The notes: generated from the sequence alone by a model not told the origin. A DNA stretch of 64,000 nucleotides from Acetobacter okinawensis (GCF_002153655.1 NZ_JOPJ01000050.1:1-64000); one strand, 5' to 3'. Shown: positions 34,206-44,726, counted from the stretch's first letter. Numbers and translations: made by a program.

Positions 34206-36161
34206 ATGGCCAGCATACCATCCACAGACCATACGACCTTATCCTCCACCCCGCAGGACACGCTTGTCCTGCGTATGGACAAGGCCGCACGGGCGCTGCT
34301 GGCCGCAGGCACAACCGAGGCAGACACCCAGACCGAACTGCAAACCCTCTGCCTGCCCATTACCGCACTATGGTGCCGTATCCTGCGCTTTGACCCCGCC
34401 GTACCCAACTGGCCAGACCGCGACAGATGCGTTGTTCCCTCCTCTGCCATGCTGCCCCTGCTCTCAGCCATGCTGCACCTGACTGCACCGGATACGCAGG
34501 ATTTGAGTGCCACAGTGGATTATGGCCAGCACCCCGCAGTGGAAATTGCCACCGGCCCAGCCGGGCAGGGCATGGCGGCGGCGGCAGGCATGGCTCTGGC
34601 AGAGCAGCAACTGGCCAAACGCTATGGCCGGTCTCTGGTCAACCACCGCACATGGGTGCTCGCGCGTGACAGTGACCTGGCAACCGGGGTTGCGCTGGAA
34701 GCCGCACAGCTTGCCAGCCGCTTCGGGCTGAGCCGCATGGCCGTGCTGGTCTGCCCCTCCCCCCTGACAGACCCGACAGATTTTTCGGACTCGCTGGCGC
34801 GCTTTGGCGCGTCGGGGTGGAGTGTGCGCAAGGTGCGCGCGCACGACCTTGGGGCGATCATGAGTGCATTGCAGGCTATTCTGCGCGCCAGAAAACCAAC
34901 TTTGCTCGCCTGCATGCCCGAGTGCTGCCATACCCTGCCCGACCTGCCCGCCGAAGACGAACTGACAGGCCCGTGGAGCCCCACCGCCAGACGCGGTGCT
35001 TCCATCCGCCGCTCATGGCTGCGCAGGCTGGCCCAACACCGTGGCCGCGCGGACTTTGAGCGCGAACTGGCAGGTAAACCCCGCCAGACCATGCGCGAGG
35101 ACTGGGGGCGACTATGGCGGCAGACCATGCGGGCCGCACCCAACGGGTCATCCCAGCAGGCAGCCTTTGCCGGGTTGGGGGCCTTGGCGCTCCTGCGTCA
35201 GGACCTGGCCATTCTGGCCGCAACCTCCAGCACCAGAAGCGCACGCCGGGCCAACCTGCCCATTCCCTTCAGCCATTCCGCGCAGCCTTGTGGCATACAG
35301 GAGCATGGCATGGCGGGCATGCTCAACGGCATGGCCCGCCATGGCGGCATACTGCCCTGTGGTGTTGCGGGCATGATGACCATTGACCGCATGCGCTCCG
35401 CCCTGCGCATGACAGCGCTCATGCGCAGCAAGGTACTTTACCTGCTGACAGATGACGGACTGGCCCTGAGCGATAACGGCGGGGGCTGGCAGCCCGTGGA
35501 ACAGCTGGCCAGCCTGCGCGCCATGCCGCATCTGGCGGTTTTTCGCCCCGCCTGCGCGGAGGAAACCTTTGCCTGCTGGCAGGCCGCACTAAACTGGCCG
35601 CAAGGCCCGGCCCTGCTGATCCTGTGCCCCAACCCTCCACCCCCACGGGCAGGGGCCAGCAGGCGGGCAGGGCATTATGGCGGGCCATCCCACGGGGGCT
35701 ACCTTGCAAGCTGTGGGGCAGGGGCGCGGCATGTCACGCTCATGGCATCCGGCCCCGAGGTTGCCATTGCCACACAGGCAGGCCAGCATCTGAGCGAGCA
35801 GGGGTTGAATGTGGCTGTTGTCTCCATCCCCTGCTGGGAGGTTTTTGCACAGCAGACCCCCGCCTACCGCGCAGCTGTGCTGGGGAGCGAGGGCCTGCGC
35901 GTGGGAATAGAGGCAGCCAGCAGCTTTGGCTGGGAACGCTGGCTTGGGGCGGATGGAATTTTCGTTGGCATGGATGATTTTGGCATATCCGCTCCCGCCA
36001 ACGCGGTGTATGAACGCTTTGGCATTACAGCCGGAGCGATCTGCGAGAAAGTGCTTGCGCGTTTTCTGGCATCTGGAGCGCAAAAGGACTCGTCCCCAAC
36101 CGCCCCATCTTCGTCCCGGCTGGAAGACCTGGACATGTCACTAACGATAACAAGACTATAA
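34206..36161 (+). CDS. Transketolase-like protein with degenerate active site
   Basis: 651 residues aligning with transketolase along its length: PNWPDRDRCVV, ATGPAGQGMAAAAGMALAE, GIQEHGMAGMLNGMARHGG and WQPVEQLASLR correspond to known blocks. Key residues are missing. SNGHG is PSSAM (78-82), GDG of the ThDP motif is RDS (155-157, only the Asp kept), the Asn metal ligand region is gone, and the catalytic DGPTH loop reads NGGGW (424-428). His109 and Glu366 remain. Normal catalysis is therefore unlikely; a regulatory or structural role is possible. It lies 21 bases upstream of gap and should be co-transcribed with gap-pgk. Confidence 0.82.
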   Translation: MASIPSTDHTTLSSTPQDTLVLRMDKAARALLAAGTTEADTQTELQTLCLPITALWCRILRFDPAVPNWPDRDRCVVPSSAMLPLLSAMLHLTAPDTQDLSATVDYGQHPAVEIATGPAGQGMAAAAGMALAEQQLAKRYGRSLVNHRTWVLARDSDLATGVALEAAQLASRFGLSRMAVLVCPSPLTDPTDFSDSLARFGASGWSVRKVRAHDLGAIMSALQAILRARKPTLLACMPECCHTLPDLPAEDELTGPWSPTARRGASIRRSWLRRLAQHRGRADFERELAGKPRQTMREDWGRLWRQTMRAAPNGSSQQAAFAGLGALALLRQDLAILAATSSTRSARRANLPIPFSHSAQPCGIQEHGMAGMLNGMARHGGILPCGVAGMMTIDRMRSALRMTALMRSKVLYLLTDDGLALSDNGGGWQPVEQLASLRAMPHLAVFRPACAEETFACWQAALNWPQGPALLILCPNPPPPRAGASRRAGHYGGPSHGGYLASCGAGARHVTLMASGPEVAIATQAGQHLSEQGLNVAVVSIPCWEVFAQQTPAYRAAVLGSEGLRVGIEAASSFGWERWLGADGIFVGMDDFGISAPANAVYERFGITAGAICEKVLARFLASGAQKDSSPTAPSSSRLEDLDMSLTITRL

Positions 36162-36182
36162 AAAATAACGGAGACACATCCC

Positions 36183-37205
36183 ATGGCAGTCAAAATCGCC
36201 ATCAATGGCTTTGGACGTATCGGTCGCCTTGTGCTGCGCGGCATTATTGAAAGCGGGCGCACGGACGTGGTGCCGGTTGCCATTAACGATCTGGGCAGTG
36301 TGGAAGACAACGCACACCTCCTGAGCTACGACAGCGTGCATGGCCGCCTGCCTGCGGATGTACGGGTGGAAAATGGCAAGCTGATCATTTCCGCCAATGG
36401 CCGCACATGGGACCCGATTACCGTTTCCGCCGAGCGTGACCCCTCCAAGGTTCCTTTTGCGGGTGTTGATGTGGCCATGGAATGCACCGGCCTGTTCACC
36501 ACCAAGGAAAAAGCAGGTCTGCTACTGGCCGCTGGCGCACGCAAGGTCATTGTCTCCGCTCCGGCAACGGATGTGGACGCCACCATCGTGTTTGGCGTTA
36601 ATGAAGATGTGCTGACATCAGACATGACCGTTATCTCCAACGCATCCTGCACCACCAACTGTCTGGCTCCCGTTGCCAAGGTGATGGAAGATGCGTTTGG
36701 CATCGAGCGCGGCTACATGGTGACCATCCACTCCTACACCGGTGACCAGCGCACGGTGGATACGCTGCACAAGGACCTGCGCCGTGCACGTGCGGCTGGC
36801 ATGAACATGATCCCCACCTCCACAGGTGCGGCGCGCGCCGTGGGTCTGGTTCTGCCCCAGCTCAAAGGCAAGCTTGATGGCACGGCCATTCGCGTACCCA
36901 CGGCCAATGTCTCCGTGGTCTCGCTTGATTTTGTGCCAAAAACGGCTCCGCGCAGCGTGGAAGAGGTCAACAACGCCATTCGCGCAGTTGTGGACGCAGG
37001 CACAATGAAGAACGCTCTGGCCTATAACGAAGCCCCTCTGGTCAGCTCCGACTTCAACCACGCCATTGCATCCTCCACCTTTGACGCCACACAGACGGCT
37101 CTGGTCGATGGTGGCAAGCTGGTGCGCGTGTGCTCCTGGTACGACAACGAATGGGGCTTCTCCAACCGTATGTCCGATACGGCAGCCCTGTTTGGATCGC
37201 TCTGA
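36183..37205 (+). CDS. gap: Glyceraldehyde-3-phosphate dehydrogenase, type I
   Basis: Oxidises glyceraldehyde-3-phosphate to 1,3-bisphosphoglycerate with NAD. 340 residues: [17 protein letters not shown], the NAD-discriminating NDL after strand two, catalytic [30 protein letters not shown] in outline, and NEWGFSNRM at the C-terminus. CGGAG precedes the start at good spacing. The stop shares a base with the pgk start, so the two are translationally coupled. Confidence 0.97.
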   Translation: MAVKIAINGFGRIGRLVLRGIIESGRTDVVPVAINDLGSVEDNAHLLSYDSVHGRLPADVRVENGKLIISANGRTWDPITVSAERDPSKVPFAGVDVAMECTGLFTTKEKAGLLLAAGARKVIVSAPATDVDATIVFGVNEDVLTSDMTVISNASCTTNCLAPVAKVMEDAFGIERGYMVTIHSYTGDQRTVDTLHKDLRRARAAGMNMIPTSTGAARAVGLVLPQLKGKLDGTAIRVPTANVSVVSLDFVPKTAPRSVEEVNNAIRAVVDAGTMKNALAYNEAPLVSSDFNHAIASSTFDATQTALVDGGKLVRVCSWYDNEWGFSNRMSDTAALFGSL

Positions 37206-38431
37206 TGGCAACCAACCTCCCCTTTGCTACGCTGGACACGCTTGACCCCAAGGGCAAGCGCATCCTGCTCCGTGTGGATCTGAACGTCCCCATGAAGGAC
37301 GGTCAGGTCACTGACCAGACCCGTATCGAGCGCATTGTTCCCACCATTGCGGAACTGGCGGACAAGGGCGGGCGGGTTATTCTGCTCAGCCATTTTGACC
37401 GGCCAAAAGGGCAGGTTGTGCCTGCCATGTCGCTCAAACCCATTGCCACGGCGCTGGCCACGGCACTGGGGCGTCCGGTCAACTTTGCGCATGACTGCAT
37501 CGGCCCCGATGCAGAAGCCGCAACACGCTCCCTGAACGATGGCGAAGTGCTGCTGCTCGAAAACACCCGCTTCCAGCCCGGTGAGGAAAAGAATGACGCG
37601 GAGCTTTCCGCAGCACTCGCCAGTCTGGGGGATGTGTATGTCAACGACGCATTCTCGGCCGCACACCGCGCCCATGCCTCCACGGCAGGTGTTGCCACGC
37701 ATCTGCCATCCTTTGGCGGACGTCTGATGGAAGCGGAGCTTCAGGCCCTGTTCGCCGCGCTGGAAAACCCCGAGCGCCCGGTTGGGGCCATTGTGGGTGG
37801 GGCCAAAATTTCCACCAAACTCCAGTTGCTTGAAAACCTTCTGGACAAGGTGGACATGCTGGCTATTGGTGGCGCCATGGCCAACACGTTTCTGGCCGCA
37901 CAGGGGCTGAATGTTGGCAAGTCGCTCAAGGAAGACGACATGCTGGACACGGCCCGCCAGATTATGGCGCAGGCCAAGGCCAAGAACTGCGACCTGATCC
38001 TGCCGGTTGATATGGTCATCTCCGAGGACTTTATAGCCGGAGCACCCACCAGCACCGTGCCTGCCAATGCCATTCCCGATGGGTGGATGGCGCTGGACGT
38101 GGGGCCGGAAACGGTCAAGCTCCTCAACAGCAAACTGGCAGGGTTGAAAACTCTGGTCTGGAACGGTCCGCTTGGCGTGTTTGAACTCCCTCCGTTTGAT
38201 GAGGGTACAAACGCCGTAGCGCAGGAAGCCGGACGCCTGACCAAGGCAGGGGCACTCAAAACCGTAGCGGGTGGGGGGGACACCGTGTCGGCCCTGCGCC
38301 ATGCCGGTGTGCTGCATGACATGACCTATGTCTCCACCGCTGGTGGCGCTTTTCTGGAATGGCTGGAGGGCAAGGTTCTGCCGGGCCTGACTGCCCTTAG
38401 CACCACGCTGGAAAAAACCCTGCCAATCTAA
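37205..38431 (+). CDS. pgk: Phosphoglycerate kinase
   Basis: Transfers phosphate from 1,3-bisphosphoglycerate to ADP. 408 residues from the ATG within TGATG at the gap stop. Motifs: [82 protein letters not shown] and the C-terminal nucleotide loop [16 protein letters not shown] terminator follows within 30 bases, closing the unit. Confidence 0.97.
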   Translation: MATNLPFATLDTLDPKGKRILLRVDLNVPMKDGQVTDQTRIERIVPTIAELADKGGRVILLSHFDRPKGQVVPAMSLKPIATALATALGRPVNFAHDCIGPDAEAATRSLNDGEVLLLENTRFQPGEEKNDAELSAALASLGDVYVNDAFSAAHRAHASTAGVATHLPSFGGRLMEAELQALFAALENPERPVGAIVGGAKISTKLQLLENLLDKVDMLAIGGAMANTFLAAQGLNVGKSLKEDDMLDTARQIMAQAKAKNCDLILPVDMVISEDFIAGAPTSTVPANAIPDGWMALDVGPETVKLLNSKLAGLKTLVWNGPLGVFELPPFDEGTNAVAQEAGRLTKAGALKTVAGGGDTVSALRHAGVLHDMTYVSTAGGAFLEWLEGKVLPGLTALSTTLEKTLPI

Positions 38432-38703
38432 GCAGGTTTTCTACTTTAGACGACCAGACCGCCGGAGGCTCAGGCTTCCGGCGGTTTTTTATTGTCTGGC
38501 AAAAAACCGTGCTGTGGAGCGCAAAAAGTAAAACCTTCATCATACGCTAGGGGAGGCATGGGACTATGCTCTTGGTTTATTCCCTAAATCTTCCCGCAGC
38601 TTATGGATGTTGTTCATCAAGGCGTCAGATGTGTATCTACACTGTTACTTTCCTGACGAAACATCAGAAGAAAAACATTTTCACCAGACCTGAACCGCGC
38701 CTG
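38432..38703. other. Gene-free spacer between pgk and the phosphatase gene
   Basis: 272 bases between convergent genes. Apart from the terminator at 38458-38490 nothing was recognised in it. Confidence 0.5.
38458..38490 (+). terminator. Terminator of the gap-pgk unit
   Basis: Stem ACCGCCGGAGGC with GCTTCCGGCGGT (one G-U pair) and a six-T run. Confidence 0.9.
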
Positions 38704-39384
38704 CTACTCTCTCCTGAGCACCTGATCGGTTAGAAAAGCGGCAATCCGGCCCGCCACAAAATCCTGTTTAAGAGCCGCCTCATCATACTCGTTGCACACC
38801 CATTCCATAAACGGGATGCGCCCCTCCGCCTGTGCTTGATACCGCAGAAAGAAAGCGTCCAGAATACCCGTGCGTGACCCACGAAAATGCCCAAACCGCC
38901 AGGACAGTTCGCCAAGAGCCTGCTCAGCACTCCCACCTTCGAACATGATAACCAGCGCCGAGGCCAGTCCCGCCCGATCCGCCCCAGACTTGCAGTGCAT
39001 AAGCATGGGAAACTGCAAGGAGCCATACATCTTGGCAAACCGCAGAATACGGTCTTTGTGGGGAGCGCCCCTGCTTTCAAACGCCATATCCAGATGGGTC
39101 AGCCCGATCCGGGCCGCGGCATTGCGCGAGAGGGCGTCCGAGCCGCACTGCCTGTGGCCACGCAGGTTCACCAGCGTCCGCAGGCCCAGCTTGCGCACAG
39201 CCCGCCGCAGGCGCGCAGGAGTGGGGTGGTTACAACGGTACACCTTGCCCGGAATAACGGCATGGAAATTGGTCCAGACCAGACGCAGCACCGCATGGTC
39301 CACAAACAGGCTGTCCGTCCATGCTCTGGCACGGCCGGTCTGGGTCGTAAGATGGCCGTTAAACACAAAACCCCCTTTTGTCAT
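38704..39384 (-). CDS. Cys-based (tyrosine/dual-specificity-like) phosphatase
   Basis: 226 residues. The signature loop is MHCKSGADRAGLAS, matching HCx5R with Cys as nucleophile and Arg binding phosphate. Upstream are the landmarks of the bacterial DSP-like family: FHAVIPGKVYRCNHPTP, LGLRTLVNLRG and a C-terminal SWRFGHFRGSRTGILDAFF. Substrates may be phosphoproteins, inositol phosphates or lipid phosphates. No signal peptide. The start at 39384 lacks a clear ribosome-binding site. It stands alone between the gap-pgk unit and sdhB. Confidence 0.83.
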   Translation of the reverse strand: MTKGGFVFNGHLTTQTGRARAWTDSLFVDHAVLRLVWTNFHAVIPGKVYRCNHPTPARLRRAVRKLGLRTLVNLRGHRQCGSDALSRNAAARIGLTHLDMAFESRGAPHKDRILRFAKMYGSLQFPMLMHCKSGADRAGLASALVIMFEGGSAEQALGELSWRFGHFRGSRTGILDAFFLRYQAQAEGRIPFMEWVCNEYDEAALKQDFVAGRIAAFLTDQVLRRE

Positions 39385-39471
39385 GCTTGGTGCATGGTTG
39401 GATTTTTATGTTCCACCTCCAACGCCATACGTCAATATTGGCCCCGGCCTGCCGCCTACTGCAAACAGCAA

Positions 39472-39503
39472 AAACCCTGCGGGAGAATACTCCCGCAGGG
39501 TTT
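39472..39503 (-). terminator. Terminator of the sdh operon
   Basis: Perfect 14-bp stem AAACCCTGCGGGAG with CTCCCGCAGGGTTT around AATA, 32 bases after the sdhB stop and followed by Ts on the minus strand. Confidence 0.9.
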
Positions 39504-39534
39504 GCCCAAAGACTGACAGAGTGAACCGTAAGGA

Positions 39535-40317
39535 TCAGACCTTGCGTTCGATCTGGAGTTCCTTGATCCGGCCAATCGCCTTGGCCGGGTTCAGACCCTT
39601 GGGGCAGGTCTGGGTGCAGTTCATGATGGTGCGGCACGCATAGAGCTTGAACGTATCTTCCAGCGCATCCAGACGTTCGCCCGTATGCTCATCACGGCTG
39701 TCTGCAATCCAGCGGTGTGCGGCAAGCAGAACGGCCGGGCCAAGGTATTTGTCCCCATTCCACCAGTAGGACGGGCAGGACGTTGTGCAGCAGAAGCACA
39801 GAATGCACTCCCACATACCGTCAAGCTTGGCGCGCTCCTCAATGCTCTGGCGGCGTTCGCCATCGGGTGGCGGCGCACTGTCGGCCTGCATCCATGGCTG
39901 GATGGAGCGCAACTGTGCATAAGCCCCATCCAGATTGGACACCAGATCCTTGACAATGGGCATATGGGGCAGCGGATAAATCCGCACATCGCCCTGAATG
40001 TCCTTGATCGGCTTGAGGCACGCAAGCGTGTTCTCGCCATCAATGTTCATCGCGCAGGAGCCACATATCCCTTCGCGGCAGGAGCGCCGGAAAGTCAGCG
40101 TGGGGTCCACCTCATTCTTGATGTGGATAATGGCGTCCAGCACCATTGGCCCGATTGTATCCAGGTCAAGATCGTAGGAATCTATGACCGGGTTTTTCCC
40201 GTCATCGGGGGACCAGCGGTAAACCTTGAAGGTTTTGACATTTTTTGCCCCAGCAGGAGCGGGAAAGGTTTTGCCTTTCCCTACGGTGCTGTTACGCGGC
40301 AGTCTGAGTTCGACCAT
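39535..40317 (-). CDS. sdhB: Succinate dehydrogenase iron-sulfur subunit
   Basis: Carries electrons from SdhA flavin to quinone through [2Fe-2S], [4Fe-4S] and [3Fe-4S] clusters. 260 residues: the plant-type ferredoxin cysteines in [15 protein letters not shown], the [16 protein letters not shown] and [20 protein letters not shown] cluster motifs. Last gene of sdhC-sdhD-sdhA-sdhB, 24 bases after sdhA, followed by a terminator. Confidence 0.97.
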   Translation of the reverse strand: MVELRLPRNSTVGKGKTFPAPAGAKNVKTFKVYRWSPDDGKNPVIDSYDLDLDTIGPMVLDAIIHIKNEVDPTLTFRRSCREGICGSCAMNIDGENTLACLKPIKDIQGDVRIYPLPHMPIVKDLVSNLDGAYAQLRSIQPWMQADSAPPPDGERRQSIEERAKLDGMWECILCFCCTTSCPSYWWNGDKYLGPAVLLAAHRWIADSRDEHTGERLDALEDTFKLYACRTIMNCTQTCPKGLNPAKAIGRIKELQIERKV

Positions 40318-40341
40318 GTTCGCCTCCCTTTGCCCTGCGGA

Positions 40342-42153
40342 TCAGTAAACGCGCTTTTTGGGTGGGAAAACCTCGACATCGTCGGTCAGGGTTTTCATAT
40401 GCACCGGACGATAGGTCAGCTTGACGCCACCCTTGTCATCCAGCCAGGAAACGGAATGTTTGAGCCATTCCTTGTCATCACGTTCGGGGAAGTCATCGCG
40501 GGCATGCGCGCCACGGCTTTCATGCCGGGCCAGACCACTTTCGAGCGTAGCTGTTGCATTGGCCAGCAGGTTTTCAAACTCCAGCGCTTCCATCAGGTCA
40601 CTGTTCCAGATCAGTGAGCTGTCAGAAACGGAGAGATCGCCCAGACCACTCCAGATATCGCGGATCTTGTCCACACCTTCCTGCAGGCTTTCCTGCGTGC
40701 GGAACACGGCTGCATGGGTCTGCATGTCACGCTGGAGGCGGTCCCGCATGGCGGAGACCTTGGTGCCACCCTTGGCGTAACGCAGCTTGTCCAGACGATC
40801 GAGAGCAAACTCGCCAGCCCCAGCGGGAAGTGGGCGCACAAAGTCCGTCGGTTTGACCACTTCCGCCGCACGACGGGCTGCCGCACGACCAAATACGATC
40901 AGGTCAAGCAGGGAGTTTGTGCCAAGGCGGTTTGCACCATGCACGGACACGCAGGCGGCCTCGCCCACAGCCATCAGGCCTGGCACCACCGCATCAGGGT
41001 TGTCTGCTGTGGGGCGCACGACTTCGCCGTGAATGTTGGTGGGAATACCACCCATATTGTAATGCACGGTTGGCAGAACCGGCACCGGCTCCTTGGTTAC
41101 GTCCACACCGGCAAAAATACGCGATGTTTCCAAAATCCCCGGCAGGCGCTCATGCAGCAGGTCGGAGCCCAGATGCTCCAGATGCATCATGATATGATCC
41201 TTTTTGGGACCACAGCCACGGCCTTCCTTGATCTCGATTGTCATGGCGCGGGACACCACATCGCGCGAGGCAAGGTCTTTGGCGGTCGGGGCGTAGCGTT
41301 CCATAAAACGCTCACCCTCGGAGTTGGTCAGGTAACCACCCTCACCACGGCAGCCTTCGGTCAGCAGGCACCCTGCGGGGTAAATACCCGTGGGATGGAA
41401 CTGGACAAACTCCATATCCTGCGTAGGCAGACCCGCACGCATGACCATGCCGTTGCCATCACCCGTGCAGGTGTGGGCAGAGGTGCAGGACTGGTAAGCA
41501 CGGCCATAACCGCCTGTAGCGAGCACAACCATTTTGGCGTTAAAGCGGTGGATGGTGCCATCATCCTGGCACCAGGCCATAACGCCACGGCATGCGCCCT
41601 CGTCATCCATAATCAGGTCAATGGCGAAATATTCGACAAAGAACTCAACATTATGCTTGAGGCACTGCTGGTACAGCGTGTGCAAAATGGCATGGCCCGT
41701 ACGGTCAGCCGCAGCACAGGCGCGGGGTACGGGGGCCTTGCCAAAGTCGCTCATATGCCCGCCAAAGGGGCGCTGGTAGATTTTACCCTCTTCCGTGCGG
41801 GAGAAGGGAACACCAAAATGCTCCAGTTCCTGCACGGCGGGCACGGCCTCACGCACCATGAACTCGATGGCGTCCTGGTCACCCAGCCAGTCAGACCCTT
41901 TTACGGTGTCATACATGTGCCAGCGCCAGTGATCCTCGGCCATGTTGCCAAGGGAGGCCCCAATGCCACCCTGCGCGGCCACGGTATGGCTGCGGGTGGG
42001 GAAAACCTTGGTAATGCACGCGGTGCTCAGGCCTGCGGCCCCCATGCCCAGCGTTGCACGCAGGCCCGAACCACCTGCTCCCACGACCACAACATCGTAT
42101 GCGTGATCAACAATCCGGTAAGCTCCCCGAGAAGGAGAGGAATTGGCATTCAT
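40342..42153 (-). CDS. sdhA: Succinate dehydrogenase flavoprotein subunit
   Basis: Oxidises succinate to fumarate on covalently bound FAD. 603 residues: the FAD dinucleotide site [15 protein letters not shown], the flavinylation segment [16 protein letters not shown] with the His that binds FAD, the substrate region [20 protein letters not shown] and [14 protein letters not shown] near the capping domain. A complete sdh operon indicates a functional oxidative TCA segment. Confidence 0.97.
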   Translation of the reverse strand: MNANSSPSRGAYRIVDHAYDVVVVGAGGSGLRATLGMGAAGLSTACITKVFPTRSHTVAAQGGIGASLGNMAEDHWRWHMYDTVKGSDWLGDQDAIEFMVREAVPAVQELEHFGVPFSRTEEGKIYQRPFGGHMSDFGKAPVPRACAAADRTGHAILHTLYQQCLKHNVEFFVEYFAIDLIMDDEGACRGVMAWCQDDGTIHRFNAKMVVLATGGYGRAYQSCTSAHTCTGDGNGMVMRAGLPTQDMEFVQFHPTGIYPAGCLLTEGCRGEGGYLTNSEGERFMERYAPTAKDLASRDVVSRAMTIEIKEGRGCGPKKDHIMMHLEHLGSDLLHERLPGILETSRIFAGVDVTKEPVPVLPTVHYNMGGIPTNIHGEVVRPTADNPDAVVPGLMAVGEAACVSVHGANRLGTNSLLDLIVFGRAAARRAAEVVKPTDFVRPLPAGAGEFALDRLDKLRYAKGGTKVSAMRDRLQRDMQTHAAVFRTQESLQEGVDKIRDIWSGLGDLSVSDSSLIWNSDLMEALEFENLLANATATLESGLARHESRGAHARDDFPERDDKEWLKHSVSWLDDKGGVKLTYRPVHMKTLTDDVEVFPPKKRVY

Positions 42154-42269
42154 CGTGACGGCGCTCCCATGTGCGTTCGGCCTGTCAGTCGTTCAGGTTC
42201 ATGCCGCCGCGTATCCGACCTGTTCCGTCGGCGGCACAAGGCTCTTTTATACTTGGGCAAAGGCCCGGC

Positions 42270-42683
42270 TTATTTGCCGGAACCGCTCCGCACCACCAGC
42301 TTGATCACGGCAAACACGCCAAGCAGCCCCATAAGAGAGGTGCCGATCTTGATCAAAAGACGGGTGGGCAGGTGCGCCTTGCCGTGCACGTAATCGTCCA
42401 CAATGACCTGCAGGCCAACCTGCGCATGGTAGAATGTGGTAATAATCAGTGCCGCCAGCATGGTGGCGTTAACGGGCTTGCCGCCCCATTTGACCACCTC
42501 TGCATGGTCTGCCCCGCCAAGGCGGAACATCTGCACCACAAACCATGTGGAAAGTGGCAGCAGACTGGCAGCAGAAACACGCTCGGCCCACCAGTGGCCA
42601 ACGCCTGAATGCCCCGCACCCAGACCGCGTGCACGCCCAAGCTGGGAGCGCATGACTTCAATATGTGGAACAGAAGCGTTCAT
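42270..42683 (-). CDS. sdhD: Succinate dehydrogenase membrane anchor subunit
   Basis: Small integral membrane subunit of 137 residues with three hydrophobic helices (AASLLPLSTWFVVQMF, ATMLAALIITTFYHAQVGLQ, LIKIGTSLMGLLGVFAVIKL). The second contains FYHAQVGLQVIVDDYVH, the SdhD motif with a haem-ligand His and the Asp-Tyr of the quinone site. ATG is one base after the sdhC stop (TGACATG). A 116-base gap separates it from sdhA. Confidence 0.92.
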   Translation of the reverse strand: MNASVPHIEVMRSQLGRARGLGAGHSGVGHWWAERVSAASLLPLSTWFVVQMFRLGGADHAEVVKWGGKPVNATMLAALIITTFYHAQVGLQVIVDDYVHGKAHLPTRLLIKIGTSLMGLLGVFAVIKLVVRSGSGK

Positions 42684-42684
42684 G

Positions 42685-43158
42685 TCAGGATACCTTCCCG
42701 GCTTTGGCGCGTTTGCTCCTGCGGCACCCAGCCACAGCAAGCAGGGCAGCGGCCAGCACGGTGCTTACGCCCGCGGTTACGCCCACTGCCACTGGGCCAT
42801 CCTTGTTCAGTTCTTCCTTGTCGTAACGGTAGCCCGCATCCCAGATAAGATGCCGGATGCCGCCGACCGTGTGGTAAACGACCGAAGCCAGCCACCCCAC
42901 CAGCACAAGCTGGCCCAGCGGGTTGCCCGTTACCTTGCGCGCCGTAGCAAAGGACTTTGGCCCTTTGGCTGCCGCACCAAGCCAGAACACACCCAACGCC
43001 GCACCGGCTGTGGCGATCACTCCCGTGATTCGATTCGAAATGGAAAGAACCATGGAAAGCCGATAACGGTACACCTGCAAGTGCGGCGACATGGGCCGCT
43101 GGATCAGTGTGCCGTCACTTCGGCTCCCTACATAGAGGGCCTTACGGATATCCTGCAT
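42685..43158 (-). CDS. sdhC: Succinate dehydrogenase cytochrome b556 subunit
   Basis: 157-residue haem- and quinone-binding subunit. The family signatures are RPMSPHLQVYR, SISNRITGV (quinone-site Ser and Arg) and YHTVGGIRHLIWD with the haem His. Three membrane helices. First gene of sdhCDAB; the 137 bases upstream, between it and the asd stop, should hold the operon promoter. Confidence 0.94.
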   Translation of the reverse strand: MQDIRKALYVGSRSDGTLIQRPMSPHLQVYRYRLSMVLSISNRITGVIATAGAALGVFWLGAAAKGPKSFATARKVTGNPLGQLVLVGWLASVVYHTVGGIRHLIWDAGYRYDKEELNKDGPVAVGVTAGVSTVLAAALLAVAGCRRSKRAKAGKVS

Positions 43159-43295
43159 TGTCAGCCTCGTACCCCGTGTCTATCCCTGAGCGCTGGTTGC
43201 ATCCAGCGTTTTGCATCGTTTTTGTCCTACGCCCCGCGCCTCGGCCCGGTCAATTCAACGGATCAACACGAGACCGAGAGGGGGTGGATTCTCAC

Positions 43296-44318
43296 TCAGG
43301 CGTGTCTGGGCAGAAGGTCCAGCGCGATCATGGTTTCAGCGATCTGCACGGCGTTCAAAGCCGCGCCTTTCCGCAGATTATCGGCAACACACCAGAAGGC
43401 CAGCCCATGAGGCACGCTCGGATCGACACGAAGGCGTGACACATAGGTCGCATCTTCCCCCACGGATTCAAGCGGGGTCACATACCCGCCATCTTCACGC
43501 TGGTCGAGCAGCACAACCCCTTCGGACTCCCGCAGGGCCTCACGCGCACGCTCAAGGTCCACCGGCTCAACAAACTCGGCCACAACGGCTTCGGAATGAC
43601 CAACAAACACCGGCACACGCACGCAGGTGGCCAGCACCTCCACGTCCGGGTCGAGAATTTTTTTGGTCTCGACTCGCATCTTCCATTCTTCCTTGGTCGC
43701 ACCGTCATCCATAAAGCGGTCGATCTGGGGAATGCAGTTGAAGGCGATCTGCTTCTGGAACTGCTCGATCTTGGGCGGGTCATTTACAAAGCTGCCACGG
43801 GTCTGGGAGAACAGCTCGTCCATTCCGTCCTTACCCGCGCCAGACACTGCCTGATACGTGGAGACAACCACCCGCTTGAGGGTAAACAGGTCATGCAGCG
43901 GCTTGAGGGCCACCACCATCTGAATGGTCGAGCAGTTGGGGTTGGCAATGATGTTGCGCTTCATGTCCTTGAGGGCGAGGGGGTTTACCTCGGGCACCAC
44001 CAGCGGCACATCCGGCTCCATGCGGAAGTGGGATGTGTTGTCGATGACAACGCAGCCAGCCTTGGCAGCGATGGGCGCATACTTGGCCGACACCGAACCA
44101 CCGGGGGAAAACAGCCCGACATCCCAGCCCTTGAAATCAAAGGTTTCAAGGTTCTGCACTTTCAGAACACGGTCCCCGAAGGACACTTCACGCCCCGCAG
44201 AGCGAGGGGAGGCCAGTGCGACAATATCATCCACCGGGAACTCCCGTTCGGCCAGTGTCTTGAGGATTTCCCGTCCCACTGCACCTGTCGCGCCTACAAC
44301 AGCAACCCGATAACCCAT
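43296..44318 (-). CDS. asd: Aspartate-semialdehyde dehydrogenase
   Basis: NADPH enzyme of the lysine/threonine/methionine and diaminopimelate pathways. 340 residues: VAVVGATGAVGREILKTL, LFSPGGSVSAKYAP, the catalytic Cys in ANPNCSTIQMVVAL, YQAVSGAGKDGM and the catalytic His near the C-terminus. It is upstream of the sdh operon on the same strand but 137 bases away. Confidence 0.96.
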   Translation of the reverse strand: MGYRVAVVGATGAVGREILKTLAEREFPVDDIVALASPRSAGREVSFGDRVLKVQNLETFDFKGWDVGLFSPGGSVSAKYAPIAAKAGCVVIDNTSHFRMEPDVPLVVPEVNPLALKDMKRNIIANPNCSTIQMVVALKPLHDLFTLKRVVVSTYQAVSGAGKDGMDELFSQTRGSFVNDPPKIEQFQKQIAFNCIPQIDRFMDDGATKEEWKMRVETKKILDPDVEVLATCVRVPVFVGHSEAVVAEFVEPVDLERAREALRESEGVVLLDQREDGGYVTPLESVGEDATYVSRLRVDPSVPHGLAFWCVADNLRKGAALNAVQIAETMIALDLLPRHA

Positions 44319-44726
44319 AATCCACCTTTGATTCAGAGCACGTTAGAAGTCAGAACAACGGGCGCCCGCGCGCAGCCCGTTCAATCGCGCGAACCCTAGA
44401 CCATTCCGCCTACAAATGGAATTGCTCGGCCCGCGCTTTCCCTGACCCATACGCATGGCAGGGGACTGGCATGATCTGCCACCACCGCGCAGCCCCTGCC
44501 CCAAAAAGCTGAGGGGGGCACACGCTCCGTGCAACTTATTTATAAAGTGCAATAATGAAAAAAATAATTTTATATCATGTTCGAAAGGTTTCTTTGACGC
44601 ATATCAATGCAACCTTTCGCAGATATGCTTGTCATATCAACCAGCAAAGTTGTGGAGGAAGGCCGTCTATCTACCCCGCCATCCCGGTCCCTCCTCACCC
44701 CATACAGAATGCATTGGGAAAAGAAC
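44319..44726. promoter_or_regulatory. Divergent regulatory region between asd and pntAA
   Basis: 408 bases. The asd side is GC-rich with an inverted repeat AACGGGC / GCCCGTT (44357-44381) that would fold in the asd leader. From 44530 the sequence becomes AT-rich and holds the FNR-type element described separately. No small gene was recognised. Confidence 0.6.
44582..44619 (+). promoter_or_regulatory. FNR/FixK-type box inside an inverted repeat, upstream of pntAA
   Basis: TTGAC-GCAT-ATCAA (44594-44607) differs by one base from the FNR consensus TTGAT-N4-ATCAA. It is exactly centred within the inverted repeat CGAAAGGTT (44582-44590) / AACCTTTCG (44611-44619). A CATATC about 33 bases downstream could be a -10 box, putting the FNR centre near -44, close to the activating position. 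Confidence 0.6.

Noticed and set aside
40714-42393. Open frame of 559 codons antisense to sdhA
   Set aside because: Shadow of the sdhA codon pattern; no recognisable protein.
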